A stretch of DNA of 64,000 nt from Knoxdaviesia capensis (Eukaryota > Ascomycota > Sordariomycetes > Microascales > Gondwanamycetaceae), in contig LNGK01000003.1 in the NCBI GenBank assembly GCA_001510575.1, positions 1,293,755 to 1,357,754 on the forward strand, written 5' to 3'. The translations under genes were made by a program, and so were the position numbers. The number at the start of each line of letters is the position of its first letter. Within the stretch, counting starts at the first letter, position 1. A model generated the notes under the pieces. The model saw only the letters and a list, made by a program, of their open reading frames with translations, did no database searches and was not told where the DNA came from. Of this stretch, positions 47,014 through 57,029 are shown piece after piece.

Positions 47014-48855
47014 CTTGCTGCCAACAGCGAAAGCGAAGCGCTTCCCCAGTACACTGTGTTCTGTACTTAGATGGGCCTACCACACGCAGCACAAGGACTT
47101 CACGTAATAAGAAGCGTCGGCTGGTGAAACAAGCACCGAGGAGAAAAGGACCACGATGAGGAATGACACTCTCAACACCCGCCGTGGGTGTGCTTCGGAG
47201 CCTTGTTCGGCGTTTGCTGGTGGTCCATATGCGCGCAGAGTTCCACCAGGACACATCTCAGGTATACGAAAATTTCCACGCTGTTTTTCTCAACGTCACA
47301 GCCTGTCTATAACCGGACTCGGCACACCCCCCAACTCTCTTCCCCCCCCTTACTAGCTACTAGCTGTTCTCGCCGCGCTGTTCGCCCCGGGGAACAGGGA
47401 GGGATTCTTTGTTCGTGGGTGCTTGCGAGTTGCGGCCTAGGTAGGTCTGCTAGTCCTGTTGGGTTGGTGCGCCCACCCACGGTGGAAGTTGGGAAGTCTA
47501 GACCCAGCTGCGTGTCCTCTTTTTCTGGAGAGCAAGAATTTCTCAAGAACAGTCTATCGAGTGTTGTATCGTCGCCGTCGTCGTCGGCTTAGGGAGCTAT
47601 GCAGGGGGAGACACCACCACCGGTTGGGCCAACGGGCGGACAGAAGGCGACGGGCGAGCATTTGGCATTTCGGCGTCCTCAGACGACTTGACTAAAGAGG
47701 GCAACCGTCGCTCAGAGGCATCAACTTCGTTCTTATCCAGCGCGTTCTCCGAAACGGGATGGACGGCAACAGAGATGGCGAGATGATGGACGACTTGGCT
47801 AGAGCTCTACCTAGGCCGCACGCCATAATACTTGCGTGTCCGCCACCCCCCCATTCCACAGCCTCCGCTTCTATCTAATGCGCTCCCTCCTGCATCCCAA
47901 GCCTTGTTTTGGCTCGTCCTCAACCGACTCACTCCCGCTGCTTTTCCTTCCTCTCTTCAACTCCAACTTAGCCCAGACGAAGGCACTGTCCTGTATCCCG
48001 TCAGCCCACAAACCCAACCCGAAGTCTGTTTTGAGCCGGCGGGGGGGAGGCAAGGTCAGAGGAACTTCTCCTTCTGCGACCTCCTGTCTTCCAAGTCCTC
48101 GGCGTCACGGCCTCGAATTACCGCTCTCTCTGTCTCTCTCTTTCGCTCTCCCCTCCTTCGACTGGCAATAAGAAAGTGCAGAAAAGGGGGGCGGCCACCC
48201 ACCACCTCCCCCCCTTCGCACCACCTGTGATGCTGATCTTTCTTTTCCCTCGTCTTGCACACACACCACACGCCCCCCTTTTTCTTCTTCTTTTCCGCCT
48301 CCCTCTTTTGCTTTACCGAACGCCTGTCTTCCGAAATACCCTTTTTCACACTCTTCTTCCTCGATGCACAGCAAACAACCAAAGACAAACTGCCTTCTTT
48401 GCCGCCGGCCTATTACCCAGTCCCAAATGAAAAGAGCGAGAAAAAAACAACAACAAGAACAACAACAGAAGAAAAGCTCTTCGCGTCTGCTGTTGTGTGA
48501 TTTGTTCTCGCGCCCTCTCTCTCTCTGTTACCGGCGGCAGTATTATCCATCCTCCCCCCGGATGGAGCTGGCCCCTCGTGCCCTCTCTGTGGGTAAGTCC
48601 ATTTTATATTGGCACTGTAAGAGACAAAAAAGATTATATGGGACAGACGTGGCATGGACTGGCACGGGCAACCGTCGTTAAGGATCGTGTAGTATCAAGC
48701 GTTACCCCCAGTGATCATCACCTGTGTGCGTGTGTGCACACGCCCTGTCGGCCTGCCTGCCTTTGCATGCCCAAAACAGGTGTCTGTCTCCCCCCCGAAA
48801 AAAAAAAGGCGTTCATTTCTAATGCCTTAGAATCCACTCCTCCCTCCCTCTCTAT

Positions 48856-48903
48856 ATCACGGCCCCGATATAGGAACACTGAATCACGGGCCCGATATAG
48901 GAA
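48856..48903. repeat. Duplicated 21-bp element
   Basis: ATCACGGCCCCGATATAGGA (plus A) at 48856-48876 recurs at 48883-48903 with one C-to-G change, a period of 27 bases. It is unlike the simple-sequence repeats around it. Confidence 0.9.
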
Positions 48904-49500
48904 TGATGTATTTTTTTTCTTTTGCAGATTTCATCCTCAAGCAAGCACCCTCTCTGCCTCTCTTATCGGAGTATGGCACCGCCTGGCGAGGTATCAGATC
49001 AGGCGTAACGCGCGCGCACCCTTTAAAGAACCCAGAACACGGCACACTTTCATCCAACTGTGCAGTTCCGGCTTGGATGCATGTGCGTGTGCGTGTGTGT
49101 GTGTTTTTGTATACATGGTACAAATTAGATCCAGCTTGATGAGTTCCAGACACGGGTGTCGAAACACACACACACATACGTCCGATGCAGGAAGAGAAAA
49201 AAAACATGCCATCGTGAACTGGCACCGCGACCTCCCCCCCTCTTCATCTCGCGTTGCGTGCTTTACTACTTCTTGATGTTTTCTTGCATCTTCAGTCTTT
49301 CCCAAATGACTCCCTTGCAAGAGCTGATAGACTGATAGAAGAAAAGAGAAAGAAAAAAAGCCACGGCCAGCAGAAGCACGACTGACTCAACCTATCCAGC
49401 TCTGCTATAAGCATAATGCATGCTCCGTGTTGTGTAAATCTTGCACACTTGGTGCATGTTCTCGGGCATTGTGCAAAGCTCTGGTGTTGAAAAAAATGGG

Positions 49501-51700
49501 TGGGTTGGTGTTGCCCCGCTAACCCGAACCAACCCTACCACAACCCTAACAACCCTAATGTATGCAGTTGCGAGACACATCCATGAACGGGAGACCGAGA
49601 CCGCTGGGAGGCATAGGGAGATACGCATTAGAAAGCTCGGGAGGAGACTCCCGAAGTGCGAGAGAGAGGGGAAGGGGTCTAAGAGCACTGCCTACACGAA
49701 ATTTACGAGACCAAGGATGCTCATGTACAAGAAGGCATACACTGTCCGACGGTTTCTTTCCTTCGTGACTGGTTCCAGAAAAAAACTGGGCAGCGGTGAG
49801 ACTTTGAGGTAACCAGAACAACTGCCGCCAGACCAAGGTGCTGGTGCGAGAGACACTGTCCGGCGTGGACCGGAAAACGCGCGGGCTTACTGTCAAGAGA
49901 GAGCAGCGCGATATGCATTACGCACGTGAGGGGTGGTGCCCTTTGAGTCTGGATGTGGGCGAGTTGTGTGTGTGCTCCTCTGGCTGGCTGATCTGATAGG
50001 GCCACAAGCCCCCGACTGAAGAGACACGTAAAACAAGAAGAAAAAAACAGCAGACTTGGCCCAGTCGACACAGTGAACACCCAGACAGACCACCGGATGC
50101 AAAGGTTGAGACATTCCGGGCCTGGTGTCTCACAGCCGAGGGAGACGAAGAGACCGAGGACACTCAATCAAAAGACCAGAGGGAAAAAGAAGTGTCTCTG
50201 CCTGTAGACAGACCATTGTTTGTGTTTTAGACCGCGCAGTGTCTGGAGAGGAGAATGTGAGTGCCTTTTTGCTGTGACTCTGTGTTTTTAGGTCTCCTGC
50301 GAGTGAACTGAGGCCACCGGCGAGAACAAACGGGCCTGAACTTGGACTCACAAACTTGCGTGCGCCGGAAAGTCTCCGAAACAGCTGTGAATACAGTCCC
50401 TCAGCGAGTCAACCGAGTCTGAAAAGACACCTGCTGCGAGTGCCACCAGCGCCTCGGAACGCCGTTCACATACAGTGAGAGTCAGTCCACCGCATCGCTG
50501 TCGGCCGGACGAAAGGGGAGGGAGGTGCACATGTAATGCTGACGAAGAGAAGTGTGCTGTCTCGTGGTTTTCTTCTTCACTTTTTTTTTCTGGTCTGTCG
50601 GACACGGCTCAGAATCTCTTGGAAACGAGAGAAAACAGATAGTCTCGACCGACTCAACTGCACGACGGTCCTGACCTCAGCGAGGAGATAAGAATAGGGA
50701 GGGACGACAACACCTGTCTAGGACAGCCTCGACGCTGGCTGCAAAAGAAGACAACATGAATCCGGTATTTCTCCCTCCCCCCTCTCACCCCCTCTCCGCC
50801 CCTGATTCCATCCCTTAACCGGAGAGTGGAGGCACGCAGACCGTCTGAGAGACGCACAGTGAAATCCGGGATATTGGGCCGAAATGACCGTGTTCGAGTC
50901 CTGCATTCACAGGAGTCAGTAATTTCTGCCTTGCCCTCCCACCAGGAGGAGGAGCCGCCTGCAGTCCGTCCGTGTATCGACTCAGGCGGGTCTCCCGCCG
51001 CGTCCCGGGTGGTGTCTGTCGTCAGTGGAAGGGCGGTGGTGCCGCGCTCGCGACATTACGGCCGGGACCACGCCAATAAACACCTGGAGGGCGCTACTCG
51101 TTCTGCCGCCAGGGGACTCATCACGTCTCATGATCTTGTTAGGAGACCCGTTTGTCTCTGTTGCCTCTGGGGTTGTCCATGACGGGTCGCTCAAGTCTGG
51201 ACGCGGAAACTGGCGGCGACTGGCGACGGAGGGCAGCTGGCACGCAAAGAGATCTTCAGTGACCTTCGGTCACCACGTGAATACATCGAGTGGCTAGGCA
51301 GTGTTCATGAGCACAAAGGGGCCAGAGCCTGCTGTCACCAACCTCGAGAGGTTCCCGGGAACCAAACTCCCTTCCCAGGAGATACTCTGCATGCGACCTC
51401 GCGATCACCACGGCAGAGGAGCTAGAGGACCACGCCATTAAGACAGAGACCGAACAAAGGTCGGGTGGCAGTGGACAACTCGGCGATCAGCCTGCCAAAA
51501 GCGAGGAATGGGCGACCAGTTAGTGAGACAGAGTGGTGTCTGTCGCCGGTATGGATCTGCTGGAGACTGGAGTCACTGGAGCCATCGATGAGATGAGGAT
51601 GAGACTGAAGGGAAGCAAACTGATGCTCAGGACAGAATGTCAAGACACACGATAGCCGGAAGTCATCCTAGCTACAGTTCTATCGATTTCTCATCGATCG
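49501..51700. other. Gene desert, part 4: non-microsatellite block
   Basis: About 2.2 kb of near-balanced composition, starting with a CCCTAA-rich stretch (49519-49559). It has few microsatellites and many GAGTC/GACTC and TGTCT words. No long frame or terminal repeat was found. It could be an old decayed element or noncoding RNA locus; neither can be shown. Confidence 0.4.
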
Positions 51701-52780
51701 TTGTTCCTTGTAGCGGAGAACAGGAAAAAAAAAAAAAAGGATGAAAAATTAAGAGAACGAAATTTGGGTGCTATTAATATCCTCCTTTAAGTGAATCGCC
51801 CGTATCAATCAACACCGGAACCAAGCATTAAGAATGAAGAAAGTGGCGATATGGAAGACCCAGAAATACAGGGAAAGAGCAGATTTGTATCACACTGGTG
51901 ACGATACTGCGGATAGGTACATCACCACGGCCATGCAAGGGGTCCCCACCAATCAATTACACACAACTCGTACTGTCAACGAGAAGGAACAGGGGGGCGA
52001 AAGAGGTGGAAAATACGAAAAGGCAAGAACGAGAGAAAAGAGGGAAGGAAAAGTGGAGATTGGCTAAATTCTGTCCGAGTAGCACAGTCTGGGAAGGCGC
52101 TGGGGGTCCTTCTTTATAGGGGAGAACTCGTATTTGCAAAAGAGCCCCGGAGTGTTTTCCCTCCCCAACTTTAGCTCTGTGTTAGTGGCGGCCGATGTTC
52201 CTGGCAACGGACTTGCTAGCGGGCTGCGATCCAGGTACATTGCAGATGGCGTGAGACTAGGTGGCGGGCCTAAGTAGCTGCATTATCGCAGGGTGCCGGG
52301 ACTGCATAGCCGTGGGAGGGCCAGCAATATGTGTGGCCGTGTCGTAATTTGGGTTCATGGGCATGGGCAGGGCGCTCTTCCACTGGGTGAACAGCATTGA
52401 TGCGCCTGAATTGCAATCTGGTCAAGTTTCATTAGACGTACGTGAAGCAGGCAGCAGGCATTGCGGCCATCGTCGTGTTTGACGTTGGCTATTGAGCGAA
52501 GCCTCATCGTCAAGTTGACATCAGGGGATAAGAGATACACACACACAATACGAGGAAGGAGCGCCAAAACAACACCCGCCGCTACTGGCAGCCGGCGATT
52601 CACTACGTGCATATGGTGGTTTAATGCATGGACGAAACACGCTCACGGAAACCAAACAGTGGCTGTGGCGGTGGCTGTCTGTCGTCAGACTCTGCGGGCG
52701 GGCAAAAAATCTGTTTCTGCGGTGGTTGCTGGGGCCCTGCACATCACGAGAACCACCACAACGCCATCATCCACTCACAG
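51701..52780. other. Gene desert, part 5: distal CHS7 upstream DNA
   Basis: No gene is supported. It contains an A14-type run near 51726 and a short AG-rich stretch near 51980-52070. The rest is unremarkable mixed sequence. Confidence 0.45.
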
Positions 52781-54045
52781 TGTGGGAATGTTCCCCTTTC
52801 TCCTCTTTTTTTTTTTTTTCCCTCTTGCCCACCACCCTTTCGTTTTGCTTCCTTTTCTCTCGTTTCTCGGTTCTTTCTTCTTTTTTTTCCCTCTTCTCTT
52901 CTTTTGTTTCCGTAGCCAGCTCGTTCGTTGCTCAGCTAACTGCTACGTCAAAAGTCATCCCCCCTCGACGATCGATATTCCCGCCCTCGCTTCAGCCATC
53001 AAGATTTTTCCTCTTGGGCGGCATCCTATCGTTTTCTCCGTATCTTTTGTTACATTCGTTTATTGGGGGGCTTTGATCGTAAATCGTCCCACTCTTCCAC
53101 TCTCGTTTAATTTTTGGGATATTCTTTTCTTTTCTTCTTCTTTTTCGGCTGTGTTGCATTTAGTTACTTGATATTTTGTTTTCCTTCCTGTTTCTTCACT
53201 TCTCACTCTGGCCTCACTATTGCCCAAGACCACGCAATATTCAATACCTAAATCTTGTCTAAGATCTTGTGTCCCTTGTTTTTCCCCATACCGGAAAGAA
53301 AAAGAAAAGAACTTCGCGACACTTTGCATATTTGTCCCGTTTAACCGGACTCAGAATCTCCGAACCAAGTATCGCTATCAATCTCCCAACCGGAAGGGCT
53401 TCAGTGCTGTCTTCCATACCTGCCTCCCACCGTCTCTTCCGCGTTCCGAAATACCCACGGCCTGTTTTTTTTATTGTTGTCGCGTCGATACCCTTTCATC
53501 GGTTACGTTCCGTTAGTCGCTCGTTTTTCTGTTGTTGGTTGTGCCTGAGAACAAAGGAGATTCCCTTTTGTTTTACCGTCCGATCACGACTTATCTTTGG
53601 TTCGGACTGTTACTGCAGATCATCACATCGAACAAGGCGCCTAGAAACGATTTGCTTCAAAACTGCTACTGCACGGTTCCATTCTCCCTCTCTTTCCTAG
53701 TCAGAATATAACCGTTCGCGCCGATCTTTTGTGCATTGTTTTTGCCAATCTTTAGGAGATTTCTCTCTTCTCGCTTTTCTTGTCGAGCCGCCTCTCTGCA
53801 CCACCTCGTCGCTCGTTTGGATTCAAAGCCTGTTCTCTTATCATTCATCCTCTCTGTCGTTCTGATATCGAGTGGTGATATATCTTTGTTCCCATCTCTC
53901 CGCAACGGCTTCTCTCCCTAAAGTGCTTCGCCAACCAACGACGACCTCATTCCCGACTACCGCTCTTCTCCGACCCCCGCGTCCTCTCTCCTACACGCGG
54001 AAACACACCCCTCTCGATCCTCTTCGCTCCTCCCGATAATCCAAA
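52781..54045 (+). promoter_or_regulatory. CT-rich 5' leader of CHS7
   Basis: From about 52795 the plus strand turns strongly T and C rich and stays so to the ATG at 54046 (1.25 kb), with T-runs at 52807-52821 and 52883. This looks like a long transcribed leader, possibly with introns (CTAAC at 52938; TTCCTAG ending near 53700). Confidence 0.45.
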
Positions 54046-55122
54046 ATGTCGGCCTTCGGCGAATTCACAGACCTGTGCCATCAGGCTCCGGTACCACTAT
54101 GTGCCTCGATCGGTCCCAAGACGAACGTTGGCGGCGGCCAGGGCATTGAGCCCGACTGCTACGCTCGCAACATCGAGCTCGCCAACACCATCATCTTTCA
54201 GGGCGCTGCCTCGGCCATGCACATTATCTCGCTCGTCATGACCGTGATCATGGTTCTCCACGTCCGCGGAAAGTTTACTGCTGTTGGTGAGTGCCATTCC
54301 CCCCGTTTCCCCCCTCGCTGGAATGAGGGTCAAGTGTAATATCTAACCACATCTCAACATTCAGGCCGCAAGGAAATCACCACCTTCTTCTACCTCTTCA
54401 TGCTCCTCACCTTCTGCTCACTCTGCATCGACGCCGGTGTTATCCCCCCCGGATCGTCGCCGTATCTGTACTTCGTGTCGATTCAAAACGGCCTGTCGTC
54501 CGCCGTCATCACCTCCCTGCTTATCAACGGCTTCGTCGGCTTCCAGCTGTATGAGGACGGCACCGCTCTCTCCGTGTGGCTCCTCCGTGGCTGCTCGATC
54601 GTCGCCTTCCTCATCAGCTTCCTCGTGTCCCTGGCCACCTTCCGCTCGTGGGCGGGCATGAGCCCGATGAACACGCTCGGACTCTTCATCGTGTTGTACC
54701 TGCTCAACGGCATCCAGCTGGTCGTCTACGTCGTGCTGCAAATATTGCTTGTTGCCCGGACTCTGCATGACCGCTGGCCGCTTGGTGACATTGCCTTTGG
54801 CGTGTTCTTCTTCATCATCGGCCAGGTCATCCTGTATGCCTTCAGCTCCAAGATCTGCGTCGCCGTCAGCCACTACCTCGACGGCCTCTTCTTCGCCACC
54901 GTGTGCAACCTGCTGGGTGTTATGATGGTGTACAAGTACTGGGACTCCATCACCAAGGAGGATCTCGAGTTCTCCGTCGGCACGCGCATGAATACCTGGG
55001 AAGTCAAGGAGCTCCTCCCCGAGGAGGACCGCCGCACCACCGTTTACGACGACCCGTACCACCCGGGCCAAGACGTGGTGTACTCGCCTACGGCGGCGTC
55101 GCGGTACTCGGCAAGATACTGA
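54046..55122 (+). CDS. CHS7: Chitin synthase export chaperone Chs7
   Basis: Chs7 resides in the ER membrane and is needed for folding and ER exit of class IV chitin synthase (Chs3 type). Exon 1 is 54046-54286, intron 54287-54364 (GTGAGT...TTCAG, 78 nt), exon 2 54365-55122, giving 332 residues, the usual family length. The N-terminus has MSAFGEFTDLCHQAPVPLCA and CYARNIELANTIIFQG. About seven hydrophobic membrane segments follow, ending in a cytosolic tail. The last helices contain SSKICVAVSHYLDGLFF and MMVYKYWDSITKEDLEFSVG, which are family hallmarks. The join reads KFTAV then GRKEITTFFYLF. With UTR2 it is one of two cell-wall genes in the window, but the distance argues against co-regulation by linkage. 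Confidence 0.93.
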
Positions 55123-57029
55123 ACGCGCAACTTGTTCAGCCTTCTTGCAGTCTCTCCGTTAGATTTCCTTTTTTTTTTCCTTTTTTTTTTTTTTTTCGCA
55201 CGATGTACAGACGACATTCCTTTTCATTTTAGCATGCATGAACAGCACCAAAACGGGTTCCTTTTGTCCTTTTTTCTTTTCGTTTCTTGGGGGTTTTTCA
55301 TAGCTCCTTTGTTCTTGGATGGAAGCGACCTTTTCTATATATATGTTTTTTTCGGGTTTCGTCTTACCGTCTCATAATGTCCCCCTCTCCGTCTGCCCTA
55401 GACCGATCCGGAGATCCTACGCTTACTTCCCCTTCTTGTCTATACACCCTTCTAATTTTTTTTTCTGGACACTTGGATTCTCTCTTTTGTTTTGTTGTGT
55501 TGTTTTTTTTTTTTTTTTTGGTTTTACCGGAGCTGAGGCGTACTACAAATATTCAGTTGGGTTTCCCCTGGGGAGGGCAACAATTTCTTTGCCTGGGTAA
55601 AGAGAACGGCAATAGTTTTTTTCTTGGAAATTTTTAACTTAGTATTTCTTCTCGCTTTTTTCCTGTGGCCATACCCTCTGTAGCCGTGATTTTTTGGGGG
55701 GGTTTTTTGTTTTCCTGTTTTCTTGTTGCTGTTCGTTCAAGCGACCTGTCTGGAGCGCGGAAGTGTGCAGGAAGCGTGGGTTCAGTGGATAGTGTTGCTG
55801 CAGCTTTGCAGGCCTGTTGAATGACATGCTGGTACATAAGACTCAAACACCAGTGCCGATTTTCCAGCACAGTGAAGAAGATAATTCCACCGCATCGCAA
55901 AAAACATCAAAGTCTCGTGAGAGCCGGTCTGTATCTGGACCAGAGGTGGAGGACTAGAGGTGGAGAGTGGAGTGTAGGGTTCTGTGGGTGTGCAACTAGG
56001 CCAGCAATGTGCATAGGACGGCACGTGATCTGCGGTGTCTCCTTCGTGTTTGCTCTCGCGCGTGCCTTCCTCGAGAACGGCTAAATTACGAGCGAAAAGT
56101 AGCAAAAACTACGGCGAAGGTGCTACTCCTAGCACCTTCCTTCGATGTTTGCTTTTCCATTCCCCTTCCGCCCTAGTGAATTATATATATTATAGGGTGT
56201 ATTCTTCGACGGCCCGAATTACTCAGCTATTATAATTTTTTCTATCCGTTATATTGTCTTTTCTTCCTTATAAACCTATTCCAGTATATTCTTCGCGTCG
56301 AACTCCGTTTTCTTTCGTTTTTCTTTCGCGTCGTATTCTATCGTTTACGCTCTCCTCGATTCTAAGTTTTTCATTCGGCCCAGAGCAAACTCGTTCAGAG
56401 GTAAGTAAGAATGTTTTCTATTTTGTATTTGAGATTTTCTTTTCTTCGTTCGGAGTTCGCTCCCCGCCCCCCTAAAGTGGGCACTGGCTAGCTTGACATT
56501 CGAATGTGGCGGCTACACTGGACGTGCTCCATTCGTGAGAATGGCCACAAGCGTGCATTGTCATCTTCACGCAGCTTCACGGGCGAAAAAGAATAAGAAA
56601 AGTCTATGATGAGCAAGTGCTCGATGGTTTTCTCTTGCACCGAGCAATGCGTGTCTATCGCAGGCTGTCAAATCGTGCTATGTGCGAATGTTCCGCTGTG
56701 TGCCTGCATACCATTTGGTGGCCCCGGCATCTCGGCCCCCCCTTAGCGGCCAGCGGAGACTGCACGGAGCGCGTTCTTTGTTCGCGTGTGCTCGTGATCT
56801 AGGAATATCTCGGCGTCCTTGGCCGATGATGCTGCTGCGTGGCTTCTACTCGCAAATTGCGTCCAGTTGTGTGTAAATTGCCGCTCCTAACCGCCCCATT
56901 GCGTTGTTCTTGTTCGATAGGACCTACAACCGAGCCGTGATACATTCCAGCTACGTGTGAGACCGGCGTCTGCCATTCCTTTTCTGTCCATCCTGCTCAG
57001 GTGCATTGCGCACTGATCCGCGTAACACC
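55123..57029 (+). other. Intergenic region and leader of the DUF3716 gene
   Basis: It starts with the T-rich CHS7 3' UTR, including T runs near 55180-55195 and 55503-55519. An AT-rich stretch at 56160-56400 leads to a strong GTAAGT donor at 56401. The remainder to 57000 looks like a leader intron. No protein-coding frame is supported. Confidence 0.5.
56401..57000 (+). other. Likely 5' UTR intron of the DUF3716 gene
   Basis: A consensus donor (CAGAG then GTAAGTAAG) at 56401 pairs with TCCTGCTCAG ending at 57000, just 29 bases before the ATG at 57030. At 600 nt it is the longest intron proposed in the window. An upstream acceptor at about 56950 is possible. Confidence 0.45.

Larger units (their letters stand above)
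44001..49500. other. Gene desert, part 3
   Basis: No gene is supported in 5.5 kb. It includes a (GA)n-(GT)n compound repeat at 44896-44922, a G-rich stretch at 45714-45736, a 13-bp inverted repeat at 45928-45962, a GGT array at 46347-46372, a (CA)17 array at 46977-47010 and a duplicated 21-bp element at 48856-48903. Frames up to about 260 codons cross the repeats and resemble no family. Confidence 0.5.

Noticed and set aside
48497..49276. A 259-codon plus-strand frame in the desert
   Set aside because: It crosses homopolymers, the 21-bp duplication and a TG run, and shows no protein-like domain.
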